Assembly: GCF_001854885.1 (NCBI RefSeq)
Contig: NZ_MDDV01000015.1
Span: 1-64,000, forward strand
Length of the DNA: 64,000 nucleotides
Direction of reading: 5' to 3'
From: Ensifer sp. LCM 4579
Lineage (GTDB): Bacteria; Pseudomonadota; Alphaproteobacteria; Rhizobiales; Rhizobiaceae
A program made the translations under genes and the position numbers. Under the pieces are notes generated by a model that did not search any database, was not told the DNA's origin, and worked only from the letters and a program-made list of their open reading frames with translations. Of the stretch, positions 47,569-58,502 are shown in pieces. Every line of letters starts with the position of its first letter. The first letter of the stretch is position 1.

Positions 47569-48149
47569 TCATTGTCGGCCTCACGGGCTCTATTGGCATG
47601 GGAAAATCGACCACGGCCCAGATGTTTCGCGAGCTCGGCGTGCTGGTAAACGATGCGGACGAGGTCGTGCACGACCTCTATCGCGGAGAAGCGGTGGCGC
47701 CGGTCGAAGCGGCCTTCCCGGGCGTGGTCCGGGACGGCGTCATCGATCGGGCCGAGCTCTCGAGACAACTTCTCGCCCGGCCCGACCGGCTAGGCGAATT
47801 GGAGGGGATCGTGCATCCGCTCGTGCGCGCGCGCGAACAGGAGTTCATCGCGCAACATCGGGCGGCCGGTGCGCCTTTCGTGCTTCTCGACATTCCCCTG
47901 CTTTACGAGACCCAGGCGGAAACGCGCGTCGATCGCGTCGTCGTCGTCACCTGCGATCCCGAGACCCAGCGCCAGCGCGTCCTGAAACGGCCGGGGATGA
48001 CGGCGGAAAAATTTGCGATGATCCTCGCCCGCCAGGTACCCGACAGCGAAAAGCGCGCTCGCGCGGACTACATCATCGATACGAGCCACAGCTTCGACGT
48101 GACCCGGAAGCAGGTCCGCGCCGTCGTCGACCGGTTGCGGGTGGGCTAG
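47565..48149 (+). CDS. coaE: Dephospho-CoA kinase
   Basis: This enzyme phosphorylates the 3'-OH of dephospho-CoA in the last step of CoA synthesis. The 194-residue P-loop kinase starts [20 protein letters not shown], has [11 protein letters not shown] and the lid region [20 protein letters not shown]. It overlaps aroE by 4 nt (ATGA). A half repeat follows its stop. Confidence 0.96.
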   Translation: MIIVGLTGSIGMGKSTTAQMFRELGVLVNDADEVVHDLYRGEAVAPVEAAFPGVVRDGVIDRAELSRQLLARPDRLGELEGIVHPLVRAREQEFIAQHRAAGAPFVLLDIPLLYETQAETRVDRVVVVTCDPETQRQRVLKRPGMTAEKFAMILARQVPDSEKRARADYIIDTSHSFDVTRKQVRAVVDRLRVG

Positions 48150-48150
48150 G

Positions 48151-48197
48151 CGCATCGCGCCTTCCGAAAATCGGTTCTGATTTCCCGGCCGAGGCGC
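48151..48197. repeat. Module 2 of the mosaic palindrome alone
   Basis: CGCATCGCGCCTTCCGAAAA followed by TCGGTTCTGATTTCCCGGCC resembles the second hairpin of the 8067 and 15159 copies, without module 1. It lies between coaE and dnaQ. Confidence 0.5.
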
Positions 48198-48328
48198 CAA
48201 GCAGCCATTCATGAGGTTTGCCGCAGGTGCTGATCGCTAAACCGTAGAACACTCTTGCGGAACCTGCTTAAAAGCGAAGACCGGTTCGCGACTGATTCGC
48301 GTCGAACCATTGCTTCGGGGAAGTCCGC

Positions 48329-49027
48329 ATGCGTGAAATCATCTTCGATACGGAAACGACCGGTCTCGACAATCGCGAGGACCGGGTGATCGAGATCGGC
48401 GGCGTCGAGCTCGAGAATCATTTCCCGACCGGGCGGAGCATCCACATCTACATCAATCCCGGGGACCGCAAGGTCCATCCCGACGCGCTGGCGGTGCATG
48501 GCATCACCGACGAGTTCCTGAAGGACAAGCCGTCCTTTGCCGATGTCGTCGAGGAGATCCTCGACTTTTTCGGCGACGCCCGCTGGGTCGCGCACAATGC
48601 CGCCTTCGATATGGGCTTCGTCAATGCCGAGCTCGAACGGCTCGGACTACCCCTGGTCGCCGGTGACCGGGTGACCGACACGCTGGCGCTCGCCCGGCGC
48701 AAACACCCGATGGGCCCCAATTCGCTCGATGCGCTTTGCCGGCGGTACGGCATCGACAATTCCCACCGCACGAAGCACGGCGCGCTTCTCGATTCCGAGC
48801 TGCTTGCCGAGGTCTATATCGAGATGATCGGCGGCAGGCAGGCGGCGCTCGGCCTCGTGACGACCGAGCTCGGCGGCGTCGCGGCCGATGCCGATGACGC
48901 ACCGATCCTGGTGATCCAGCGGGAGCGGCGCCTGCAGACCCGCTTGACCGAGGCCGATCTCGCCGCCCATGCCGCCCTCATTTCCAAGATCGGCGCCAAG
49001 GCCATCTGGGCAAAGTATGGCGGCTGA
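48329..49027 (+). CDS. dnaQ: DNA polymerase III subunit epsilon (3'-5' proofreading exonuclease)
   Basis: This DEDDh exonuclease is the proofreading subunit of the replicase. The 232-residue protein has Exo I IIFDTETTGLDNREDRVIEI, Exo II VAHNAAFDMGFVNAEL and Exo III HGALLDSELLAEVY. The C-terminal tail carries the polymerase-binding segment. It has its own upstream gap of 179 bp, so it may have a separate promoter from coaE. It is convergent with secB. Confidence 0.96.
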   Translation: MREIIFDTETTGLDNREDRVIEIGGVELENHFPTGRSIHIYINPGDRKVHPDALAVHGITDEFLKDKPSFADVVEEILDFFGDARWVAHNAAFDMGFVNAELERLGLPLVAGDRVTDTLALARRKHPMGPNSLDALCRRYGIDNSHRTKHGALLDSELLAEVYIEMIGGRQAALGLVTTELGGVAADADDAPILVIQRERRLQTRLTEADLAAHAALISKIGAKAIWAKYGG

Positions 49028-49034
49028 AGGCGCC

Positions 49035-49064
49035 TGCAGCGCCGCGCGTCACGCATACAGGCGG
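49035..49064. repeat. Truncated module 1 palindrome after dnaQ
   Basis: CTGCAGCGCCGCGCGTCACG is the left side only of the TACAGCG family. Confidence 0.5.
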
Positions 49065-49069
49065 CCAAA

Positions 49070-49097
49070 CAAAAAACCCGGCTGTGCGAGCCGGGTT
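49070..49097 (-). terminator. Intrinsic terminator of secB
   Basis: AACCCGGCT and AGCCGGGTT pair around a 5-nt loop. On the minus strand the hairpin is followed by a run of six T residues, so it mainly serves secB, though dnaQ transcripts meet it too. Confidence 0.85.
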
Positions 49098-49123
49098 CGG
49101 GATCAGGCTGAAAAAACTCTAAT

Positions 49124-49627
49124 CTAATTGGCCGTGCTGTTCGTATTCGCGACCTGCGAGCGGACCTTTTCCTCTGCCATGCGCTGCGCGAACATCTGCG
49201 CGAAATCGATCGGGTCGATCATCAGCGGCGGGAAGCCGCCATTGCGGGTCGCGTCGGAGACGATCTGGCGGGCGAACGGGAAGAGAAGGCGCGGGCACTC
49301 GATGAAGAGCAGCGGCAGCATGTGCTCCTGAGGGAAGCCGCTGACACGGAAAACGCCGCCATAGGCCAGTTCGACGTTGAAGAGGACCTTGTCGCCGTCC
49401 TTTGCCTCGGCATTCAGCGACAGAACGACATCGAAATCGTTCTCCGCGAGCGGATTGGCGTTGACGTTGACATTGATGTTGATCGACGGAGCCCGTTCGC
49501 GCGCCTGCAAGGAACGCGGTGCGCCGGGGTTCTCGAAGGAGAGGTCCTTGACGTACTGGGCCAGGATGTTGAGCGACGGGGCTTGCTGGGCGCCGCCATT
49601 GCCGGTGGATGCGGTATCAGTCGTCAT
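49124..49627 (-). CDS. secB: Protein-export chaperone SecB
   Basis: SecB is a tetrameric cytoplasmic chaperone that keeps preproteins unfolded for SecA. The 167-residue protein has [16 protein letters not shown] and [20 protein letters not shown] in the beta-sheet core, [20 protein letters not shown], and the conserved [20 protein letters not shown] plus [27 protein letters not shown] precedes the ATG at 49627; the much longer frame upstream is not coding-like. The 322-bp gap to fxsA has only a palindrome copy near 49896. Confidence 0.97.
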   Translation of the reverse strand: MTTDTASTGNGGAQQAPSLNILAQYVKDLSFENPGAPRSLQARERAPSININVNVNANPLAENDFDVVLSLNAEAKDGDKVLFNVELAYGGVFRVSGFPQEHMLPLLFIECPRLLFPFARQIVSDATRNGGFPPLMIDPIDFAQMFAQRMAEEKVRSQVANTNSTAN

Positions 49628-49895
49628 GAGAGTTTCCTCGGACTTCGAATTGCTGAGGCCATCTAGCATTTCGGACCTGGGCTTACAACCCTCGGCACCG
49701 GCACTGGTTCGCTGGTGATTTCGGGCATGCTCATGGATCGTCATCGGCATCAATTCGGGGGCAGCCGGTACTGGGCTATTGATGTGTTTCGGCCGAGCCT
49801 GTGCAGCGCTTCCGGGGCAACGAGATCCATTAATGCAAGGACCGAATGGCGGGTCGCACGAACGGGTTTGATCGCGACGCGCCGATGGGAAGGCG

Positions 49896-49938
49896 TTGCA
49901 GCGATCTCTGCGCGTCCGAGAAGACGCGCGGCGCCGCT
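49896..49938. repeat. Reverse-oriented module 1 palindrome
   Basis: TTGCAGCGATCTCTGCGCGT runs into CCGAGAAGACGCGCGGCGCCG and matches the family on the minus strand. It abuts the fxsA stop. Confidence 0.6.
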
Positions 49939-49949
49939 GTCGACACGCA

Positions 49950-50456
49950 TTATCCGGGAAGGCGGCCGGAGGGCGGCGCGGACCCGTTTTCGTCGTCATC
50001 GTCCCTCGAGAATTCGTCCGCATCGAGATCGATGACCCGGCCCCGGGACTGATCGCTCCTTGCACCGCTCGTATAGAAAAATCCGGTTCCGGTGGTCAGG
50101 ATCGTCATGCGCGATTGGAGGAAACGGGCGAGACCGCGCCTTATCGGGGGCAGGAACAGGAGGATTCCCACCGCATCGCTGATGAAGCCGGGAATGATGA
50201 GCAGGATCGCGGCGATGAAGACCAGCGCACCGCCGACGACGTCAAGCCCCGGGTCGATGCCCTTCCGTGCCGATTCCTGCACGCGGCGGAGCACGCCGAA
50301 GCCTTGAATGCGCAAGAGCGCGACGCCGGCGACGGCACTCAGCAGCACGAGCAGCAGCGTTGCCGCGACGCCGACGGCGCGCCCGACCATGACGAAGCCG
50401 GCGATTTCCGCAAGCGGAAGTCCGAGAATTGTGAGAGGGATGATCAGGGAACGCAT
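49950..50456 (-). CDS. fxsA: FxsA family membrane protein
   Basis: This is an inner-membrane protein of the FxsA family; in E. coli, overexpressed FxsA relieves F-plasmid exclusion of phage T7, but its native role is unclear. The 168-residue protein has three to four hydrophobic segments (for example [20 protein letters not shown] at the N-terminus and [20 protein letters not shown]), then [20 protein letters not shown], and an acidic C-terminal tail ([10 protein letters not shown]). It is divergent from the TimA-like gene. Confidence 0.88.
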   Translation of the reverse strand: MRSLIIPLTILGLPLAEIAGFVMVGRAVGVAATLLLVLLSAVAGVALLRIQGFGVLRRVQESARKGIDPGLDVVGGALVFIAAILLIIPGFISDAVGILLFLPPIRRGLARFLQSRMTILTTGTGFFYTSGARSDQSRGRVIDLDADEFSRDDDDENGSAPPSGRLPG

Positions 50457-50584
50457 TAGGGGTGCTCACGAGAGTGGAATTGACCGAACGGCGGTTTATG
50501 GGTGCGACATCGCCATTTGAATGGTTTATCCTTGCGGACTATATGGAACAGTAACGTAAATTCTAACAGCGGTTCCGGGTGGAA

Positions 50585-51289
50585 ATGGGCTCTTTCGACT
50601 TCATCACGTTTTTTTTCCTGATCGCGGCTGTGGTCATATTCCTTCAATTGCGAAGCGTGCTCGGCCGCCGGACAGGAAGCGAGCGCCCGCCGTTCGACCC
50701 CTATTCGCCGCGCGATATCGCCCAGGGCCCCGAGGCAAAGGACGGCGGCAAGGTCGTTCAATTGCCTCGCCGTGACAGGAGCGAGGAAGACGAAAGCCGC
50801 TATGCGGCCATCGATTCCTACGCCAAGCCCGGCACGCCTTTGAACGGCCAGCTGAGAGCGATGAACGAAGCCGACCCCGAATTCGAACCCGGCGAATTCC
50901 TCAACGGCGCAAAGATGGCCTACGAGATGATCGTCATGGCTTTTGCCGATGGCGACCGTAAGACGCTGAAAGGACTTCTCTCTCGGGAGGTCTATGAGGG
51001 CTTCGAAGCCGCCATTGCCGAGCGCGAGGCCAAGGGCGAAGTGGTCAAGTCGACCTTCGTCGGTATCGAGAAGGCCGATATCGTCCATGCGGAACAGAAA
51101 GGCAGTGAGGCCAATGTCACGGTGCGGATCATCAGCCAGCTGATCTCCGCCACCTATGACAAGCAGGGAAAGCTCATCGACGGCGATGCCGACTCCGTGG
51201 CCGAGGTCAACGATCTTTGGACCTTCGCGCGCGACGTCCGCTCGCGTGATCCGAATTGGAAGCTGATCGCCACCGAGTCTGAAAACTGA
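50585..51289 (+). CDS. Tim44/TimA-family membrane-anchored protein
   Basis: This 234-residue protein has an N-terminal membrane anchor (FDFITFFFLIAAVVIFLQL), a charged linker with Pro and Asp/Glu, and a C-terminal Tim44-like (NTF2-fold) domain from about residue 90 (FLNGAKMAYEMIVMAFADGD, then DRKTLKGLLSREVYEGFEAA). Alphaproteobacterial TimA proteins are the bacterial relatives of mitochondrial Tim44; their role is not settled. A GTG two codons earlier is an alternative start. It leads the run timA-mltA-smr-xre-gyrB. Confidence 0.85.
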   Translation: MGSFDFITFFFLIAAVVIFLQLRSVLGRRTGSERPPFDPYSPRDIAQGPEAKDGGKVVQLPRRDRSEEDESRYAAIDSYAKPGTPLNGQLRAMNEADPEFEPGEFLNGAKMAYEMIVMAFADGDRKTLKGLLSREVYEGFEAAIAEREAKGEVVKSTFVGIEKADIVHAEQKGSEANVTVRIISQLISATYDKQGKLIDGDADSVAEVNDLWTFARDVRSRDPNWKLIATESEN

Positions 51290-51304
51290 TCGCACGGGGC
51301 GACG

Positions 51305-52423
51305 ATGGCCTTTGATCTCGAGCCGGTCGCTTTTTCCGACTTGCCCGGTTGGCAGGAGGACGATCCCGCACCGGTGATCGCCGCTCTCCGCCGCTGCCAT
51401 CGTCACGTGACGATGGTGAAGCCGTACAGAACCGGCTCTCTCGGCATCACGGTCGACGATCTGCTGCCCGCCTTCGAGGCGGCTGGTGTGGATCGCTTGA
51501 ACGCAGGGCGGGCGCGCGCCTTCTTCGAGGAGCACTTCGCGCCATTCCGAATCCGGCCGGAAGGGAAAGCGACGGGTTACGTGACGGCCTTCTATGAGCC
51601 GGAGATCGAGGTGCGCGCGGCCGCAGACGATGATTTCCGCTTTCCCTTCTACCGCCGCCCGCCCGACCTCGTCGACATCGACGAAAATAACCGGCCGGAG
51701 GGCATGGACCCCTATTTCGCCTTCGGCCGGCAATGCGCCGGCTCGATCGAAGAATATCCGGACCGCCGCGAAATCGAGGAGGGGCTCCTTGCCGGCCGCG
51801 GTCTCGAAATCGCCTTTGCCCGCTCGAAGGTCGATGTGTTCTTCGCCCATGTTCAGGGGGCTGCCCGCCTGATCTACCCGGACGGGACCCGCCGCCGCAT
51901 CACCTATGCGGCGAAGACGGGGCATCGTTTCTCCGCGATCGGCAAGCTGCTCATCGAGCGCGGCGAGATCGATGCGGCGACCGTGTCGATGGCGAGCATA
52001 CGGGGCTGGCTCGCCGCCAACCGGGACCGCGTCGACGATGTCCTGTGGCACAACCGTTCGTTCATCTTCTTTCGCGAGGCGCCGCTCGAAGATGAGCAAC
52101 TCGGGCCGGTCGCCGCCGCCAAGGTCCCGCTCGAGCCGGGGCGCTCGCTCGCGGTCGACCGCCTCATCCACACTTTCGGCGTGCCGTTCTATATAGCAAG
52201 CGAGAGCCTGACGCATCTCGACGCGGGACGAGCTTTCGGACGACTGATGCTGGCGCTCGACACGGGCTCGGCGATCGTCGGCCCGGCCCGCGGCGACATC
52301 TTCACCGGCTCCGGCGAGGCCGCCGGCAATCTTGCCGGCTCGGTGCGCAACGAAGCTGATTTCTTCATCTTCATTCCGCGCGCGGCGGCGGCGAGATATC
52401 GCCCCGGGTATCGCCATGGCTAA
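51305..52423 (+). CDS. mltA: Membrane-bound lytic murein transglycosylase A family protein
   Basis: MltA-family enzymes cleave peptidoglycan glycan strands. The 372-residue protein has the MltA barrel segments GYVTAFYEPEIEVRA, LIYPDGTRRRITYAAKTGHR and VLWHNRSFIFFREAP, and the 3D-domain region ALDTGSAIVGPARGDIFTGS with the catalytic Asp. No signal peptide or lipobox is visible at its N-terminus (MAFDLEPVAFSDLPGWQ), which is odd for a periplasmic enzyme. It starts 15 nt after the TimA-like gene and overlaps the Smr gene by 8 nt. Confidence 0.9.
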   Translation: MAFDLEPVAFSDLPGWQEDDPAPVIAALRRCHRHVTMVKPYRTGSLGITVDDLLPAFEAAGVDRLNAGRARAFFEEHFAPFRIRPEGKATGYVTAFYEPEIEVRAAADDDFRFPFYRRPPDLVDIDENNRPEGMDPYFAFGRQCAGSIEEYPDRREIEEGLLAGRGLEIAFARSKVDVFFAHVQGAARLIYPDGTRRRITYAAKTGHRFSAIGKLLIERGEIDAATVSMASIRGWLAANRDRVDDVLWHNRSFIFFREAPLEDEQLGPVAAAKVPLEPGRSLAVDRLIHTFGVPFYIASESLTHLDAGRAFGRLMLALDTGSAIVGPARGDIFTGSGEAAGNLAGSVRNEADFFIFIPRAAAARYRPGYRHG

Positions 52424-52982
52424 GGAAAAGAAGCTCTCGCCGGAGGACCGCATCCTGTGGGGCAAGGTCGCGCGCTCGACGCGGCCGATGCCCGGCCGGC
52501 TGGAGGAACTCACGGGCTTGCTCGAAGAGGAAGAGCAGCCGCTAGTCGCGCCGGCGCCCGAGCAGCAACGCCCGCCACCCTCCGCGTCGGAAAAGGCGGA
52601 GCCGGGCTTCAGGCTGAGCGGCAGCGGGCCCGAACACCATCACCACCCGCTGGAGCGGCCGGTGAAGCGCAAACTCTCCAAGGGACGGCTGGCGCTCGAA
52701 GCGCGGATCGACCTGCATGGCATGATCCAGAGCGAGGCGCACGGGCTGCTTTTGCAGTTTCTCATCAAGGCGCATGAGCGGGGGCTCAGGCATGTGCTCG
52801 TCATCACCGGCAAGGGTACCTCGCTCGGCAGCGACGGCGCCTTGAAACGGGCGGTGCCGCTCTGGTTTTCGCTGCCGGAGTTCCGGCCGCTGATTTCCTC
52901 CTACGAGCCGGCGGCGAGGAATCACGGCGGCGAGGGCGCGCTTTATGTGCGCCTCGCGCGCGTCAAAGGTCATGCGTCATGA
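52416..52982 (+). CDS. Smr/MutS2-domain protein
   Basis: This 188-residue stand-alone Smr-domain protein has a disordered N-terminal part (Pro/Glu-rich, with an HHHH run near residue 71) and a C-terminal Smr domain with IDLHGMIQSEAHGLLLQFL (LDxHG-type motif) and LVITGKGTSLG (GxG motif), typical of Smr nucleases that nick DNA or cleave mRNA on stalled ribosomes. It overlaps mltA by 8 nt and the XRE gene by 4 nt (ATGA). Substrate unknown. Confidence 0.9.
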   Translation: MAKEKKLSPEDRILWGKVARSTRPMPGRLEELTGLLEEEEQPLVAPAPEQQRPPPSASEKAEPGFRLSGSGPEHHHHPLERPVKRKLSKGRLALEARIDLHGMIQSEAHGLLLQFLIKAHERGLRHVLVITGKGTSLGSDGALKRAVPLWFSLPEFRPLISSYEPAARNHGGEGALYVRLARVKGHAS

Positions 52983-53356
52983 CGCCCTTCGGCCAGGCGA
53001 TGCGTGACCTGCGCCGCCGCAAGGGCGTCTCGCAGAAGGAGATGGCGGCGGCGATCGGGGTTTCCCCGGCCTATCTTTCGGCGCTCGAACACGGCAAGAG
53101 AGGCTCGCCGAGCTTCGACCTCCTGCAGCGCGTCGCCGGTTACTTCAACGTGATCTGGGACGAGGCGGACGAACTCTTCCAGGTGGCGCGGATTTCGGAT
53201 CCTCGGGTGGTGCTCGACACCTCCGGCCTGCCGCCCGGCCACACGGCGTTTGCCAACCGCTTGAGCGGGCGTATTCGCGACCTGTCGGCAGAGACCATAA
53301 AGGCCATGGAAGATATTTTGGAAAAAGCCGCATTTCCTGATAATGACAGGGGATGA
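52979..53356 (+). CDS. XRE-family helix-turn-helix regulator
   Basis: This 125-residue protein has an N-terminal Cro/C1-type HTH (FGQAMRDLRRRKGVSQKEMA then AAIGVSPAYLSALEHGKRG, residues 4-42). The rest has no domain I recognise. It is coupled to the Smr gene by an ATGA overlap and lies 136 bp ahead of gyrB. It is widely conserved in this position in rhizobia as far as I recall. The target is unknown; the gyrB promoter is one possibility. Confidence 0.9.
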   Translation: MTPFGQAMRDLRRRKGVSQKEMAAAIGVSPAYLSALEHGKRGSPSFDLLQRVAGYFNVIWDEADELFQVARISDPRVVLDTSGLPPGHTAFANRLSGRIRDLSAETIKAMEDILEKAAFPDNDRG

Positions 53357-53392
53357 AGCCCGCCCCGGCCACGCGATCCTGCAGGTCGGGAT

Positions 53393-53421
53393 TTGGAACC
53401 CGTGGACAAATTTCCTATAGT
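53393..53421 (+). promoter_or_regulatory. Predicted gyrB promoter
   Basis: A -35-like TTGGAA and a -10-like TATAGT are separated by 17 nt, placing the transcription start about 65 nt before gyrB. Confidence 0.55.
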
Positions 53422-53437
53422 CCGCGAGGCATGCCGG

Positions 53438-53462
53438 GTCGTGATTCGGACCGAATCACGAC
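53438..53462. promoter_or_regulatory. Perfect 12-bp inverted repeat in the gyrB leader
   Basis: GTCGTGATTCGG and its exact complement flank a single A. Each arm contains one GANTC (GATTC and GAATC). It lies just downstream of the predicted gyrB start of transcription and could be an operator or an RNA hairpin. Confidence 0.7.
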
Positions 53463-53486
53463 GTTCGAAAACCTGGAAAGACCTGA

Positions 53487-55928
<2,442 letters not shown>

Positions 55929-55960
55929 CCTGCTCGACCGGACTTTTTTGTGGGAAGACA

Positions 55961-55985
55961 GCGCGGAGCGGCCATCGCTCCGCGT
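55961..55985. terminator. Hairpin between convergent gyrB and nitroreductase genes
   Basis: CGCGGAGCG and CGCTCCGCG pair around a 5-nt loop, followed by CTCTTT. Confidence 0.65.
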
Positions 55986-56004
55986 CTCTTTCCATATGGA
56001 CGCT

Positions 56005-56601
56005 TCAATCCGCCCCGAAGCGGCCCTCGAACACGAATTCGCCGATCGGCTTGCGCTGACTCGGCTTTTCGCGCTCGCGCAGATCGTCCGGCAGGGTAGC
56101 GGGTTCGGCGCGCTTTCCGATCGCCACCGCGGCCTCGACGCGATGGTGTTCGGGCACTTCGAGCACCTGCATCGCCTTTTCGCGATCGATTCCCGCCATC
56201 GCATGCGCATGCCACCCGGCCAATTGCGTCTGCAGCGCAAGTGCGAACCAGGCGGCGCCGGTGTCGAAGGCATGCGTGGCGGCGGAGCGGACCTCACCGC
56301 TCGAAGTCACCCGGTGCGTCTTCGAAAGGATGATGACGAGCGCCGAGGCCATTTTCGCCCAGCGCTGATTGCCCTCGTCGAGGGTGCCCAGCAGGCGCGC
56401 GAAGGAGTCCGTGGCGCGGCGGGCATAGACGAAGCGCCAGGGTTGGAGATTGCTCGCCGAAGGCGCCCAGCGCGCGGCCTCGAACAGCGCCAGCAGTTCC
56501 TCTTTGCCGATGTCCTCTCCGGTGAAGGCACGCGGCGACCAGCGCTCCAGGAAGATCGAGTGGACCGGGTGGTCGGCTTTTCTTTGGTTGATCTCTGTCA
56601 C
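56005..56601 (-). CDS. Nitroreductase family flavoprotein
   Basis: This is an FMN-dependent oxidoreductase of the nitroreductase superfamily, 198 residues. The N-terminal SIFLERWSPRAFTGEDIGKE and WAPSASNLQPWRFVYARR (flavin and substrate binding) are diagnostic, as is the C-terminal VAIGKRAEP. Physiological substrate unknown; possibilities include quinones, nitro compounds or flavin-dependent reductive steps. It is divergent from gabD across a 294-bp gap. Confidence 0.9.
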   Translation of the reverse strand: MTEINQRKADHPVHSIFLERWSPRAFTGEDIGKEELLALFEAARWAPSASNLQPWRFVYARRATDSFARLLGTLDEGNQRWAKMASALVIILSKTHRVTSSGEVRSAATHAFDTGAAWFALALQTQLAGWHAHAMAGIDREKAMQVLEVPEHHRVEAAVAIGKRAEPATLPDDLREREKPSQRKPIGEFVFEGRFGAD

Positions 56602-56895
56602 GAAAAACGTCCTTGTCTTGCTTCCGAATCCCTTGGGAGGCCCTATCTATCTGGAAAGGCAGCGGGGCCGGATTCGCAGCGCGACGCTACAGAAGATGGA
56701 GCGGCTTTGAAACGTGCTCGCTCAAAAGTGATGACCTGCGGCGCCTGCACGAACTGCTCTTCAGGGGCGCCCCCGGTCCGCGGTCCCGTCACTCGGAGAA
56801 CCGGCCATGAATTTTCGCGACTCGCCGCCGCAGTGATTGTCGATCCGGAAAAAAGTTGTATAAGTTCTGTAGATTTTCCCGAGGAAGGACGTGCC

Positions 56896-58350
56896 ATGAA
56901 TTTGAATGACCCCTCGCTGTTTCGCCAAGCCGCTCTCGTAGGTGAGAACTGGATCGAAGCCGACCCGAACAATGCAATCGAGGTGACGGACCCGGCGACG
57001 GGTGAGGTGATCGGCCGCGTTCCGAAGCTCGGTGCCGCGGAAACGCGCGCTGCGATCGAGACCGCGGCGCGGGTACAGAAGGACTGGGCGGCAAGAACCG
57101 CCAAGGAACGCTCCGCGGTGCTGCGCCGCTGGTTCGAACTGATGATCGAGAACAAGGACGATCTCGGCCGGATTCTGACGACCGAGCAGGGCAAGCCGCT
57201 CGCCGAGGCGACCGGCGAGATCGTCTATGGCGCAAGCTTCGTCGAGTGGTTCGCGGAGGAAGCGCGGCGCGTCTACGGCGACATCGTGCCCGGGCATCAG
57301 AAGGACAAGCGCATCCTGCTAATGAAGCAGCCGATCGGCGTTGTTGCCGCGATCACGCCGTGGAACTTCCCGAACGCGATGATCACCCGAAAGGCGGGTC
57401 CCGCCTTTGCCGCCGGCTGCGCCATGGTGCTGAAGCCGGCCGCGCAGACGCCGTTTTCGGCGATCGCCATTGCCGTGCTTGCCGAGCGCGCCGGCATGCC
57501 GAAGGGACTCCTGTCGGTCATCACCGGTTCGGCCCGAGAGATCGGTGCCGAGATGACCTCGAACCCGACCGTGCGCAAGCTGACTTTTACCGGTTCCACG
57601 GAAGTCGGCGCCGAGCTCTACCGGCAGAGTGCCACGACGATCAAGAAGCTCGGCCTCGAACTCGGCGGCAACGCGCCCTTCATCGTCTTCGACGATGCCG
57701 ATCTCGATGCGGCGGTCGAAGGCGCGCTGATCGCCAAGTTCCGCAACAATGGCCAGACCTGCGTCTGCGCCAACCGGCTTTATGTCCAGGACGGCGTCTA
57801 CGACGCCTTTGCGCAGAAGCTCGCCGTCGCCGTCGCCAGGCTCAAGACCGGCAACGGCATGGAGGAGGGGGTCATCCTCGGGCCGCTGATCGACAAGCCG
57901 GCACTGGAGAAGGTCGAGGAGCATGTCGCCGACGCCCTTGCCAAGGGCGCCCGTGTCGTTCAGGGCGGCAAGCGCCATGCGCTTGGCGGCACCTTCTACG
58001 AGGCGACGGTGCTCGCCGACGTCACAGAGGCGATGGCCGTCGCGCGCGAGGAAACCTTTGGTCCGGTGGCGCCGCTCTTCCGCTTCAAGGACGAGGCGGA
58101 TGTCATCAAGCAGGCCAACGACACCGAGTTCGGCCTTGCCTCCTATTTCTATGCCAAGGATCTCGCGCGCGTGTTCCGCGTGGCCGAAGCGCTGGAATAC
58201 GGCATGGTCGGCGTCAATACGGGCCTCATCTCCACTGCGGAAGCGCCTTTCGGCGGCGTCAAGCTTTCCGGTCTCGGCCGCGAGGGTTCAAAATACGGGA
58301 TCGAGGAATTCACCGAGATCAAATATGTCTGCCTCGGCGGCATCGCCTGA
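56896..58350 (+). CDS. gabD: Succinate-semialdehyde dehydrogenase (aldehyde dehydrogenase family)
   Basis: This NAD(P)-dependent aldehyde dehydrogenase of 484 residues is closest to GabD, oxidising succinate semialdehyde to succinate. It has ITPWNFPNAMITRKAGPAFA, FTGSTEVGAELYRQ (cofactor), LELGGNAPFIVFDDADLD (catalytic Glu) and NNGQTCVCANRLYV (catalytic Cys). GAGGAAGGA precedes the ATG at 56896. A terminator follows, then an HpcH/HpaI aldolase gene on the same strand. Lactaldehyde or another aldehyde from that aldolase is an alternative substrate. Confidence 0.9.
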   Translation: MNLNDPSLFRQAALVGENWIEADPNNAIEVTDPATGEVIGRVPKLGAAETRAAIETAARVQKDWAARTAKERSAVLRRWFELMIENKDDLGRILTTEQGKPLAEATGEIVYGASFVEWFAEEARRVYGDIVPGHQKDKRILLMKQPIGVVAAITPWNFPNAMITRKAGPAFAAGCAMVLKPAAQTPFSAIAIAVLAERAGMPKGLLSVITGSAREIGAEMTSNPTVRKLTFTGSTEVGAELYRQSATTIKKLGLELGGNAPFIVFDDADLDAAVEGALIAKFRNNGQTCVCANRLYVQDGVYDAFAQKLAVAVARLKTGNGMEEGVILGPLIDKPALEKVEEHVADALAKGARVVQGGKRHALGGTFYEATVLADVTEAMAVAREETFGPVAPLFRFKDEADVIKQANDTEFGLASYFYAKDLARVFRVAEALEYGMVGVNTGLISTAEAPFGGVKLSGLGREGSKYGIEEFTEIKYVCLGGIA

Positions 58351-58371
58351 TGCAGTTTGGATCACGCAGGC

Positions 58372-58399
58372 CCGGCCGGAAAGTTCTGGCCGGTTTTTT
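58372..58399 (+). terminator. Intrinsic terminator of gabD
   Basis: CCGGCC and GGCCGG arms, with an inner GAA/TTC pairing, lead into six T residues. Confidence 0.85.
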
Positions 58400-58440
58400 C
58401 TTTTGCCGGTAAGAAGTCGTCGATGATGATTGCCAGCGCA

Positions 58441-58480
58441 ATTGCCCCTCTCTTCGGGTCAACCCGAGAAGAGGGGGCAA
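58441..58480. repeat. Imperfect hairpin related to the RIME-like elements
   Basis: TTGCCCCTCTCTTCGGGT pairs imperfectly with ACCCGAGAAGAGGGGGCAA. A similar end (ACCCGAGGAGAGGGGCAAA) is present at 263-282. It lies just upstream of the aldolase gene's ribosome-binding site. Confidence 0.6.
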
Positions 58481-58502
58481 ACCGCGCCAAGGAGAACGAT
58501 GG

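Noticed and set aside
49628-50065. Upstream extension of secB
   Set aside because: It has no SecB similarity, crosses a repeat, and runs into fxsA; the ATG at 49627 has GAGGAAA.
50456-52513. Long antisense frame over the TimA-like and mltA genes (and a similar one over gyrB at 53415-55760)
   Set aside because: Both are shadows of strongly conserved plus-strand genes.
55948-56895. N-terminal extension of gabD reading through the nitroreductase region
   Set aside because: The frame is antisense to the nitroreductase and the ATG at 56896 has a strong ribosome-binding site and the normal family N-terminus.
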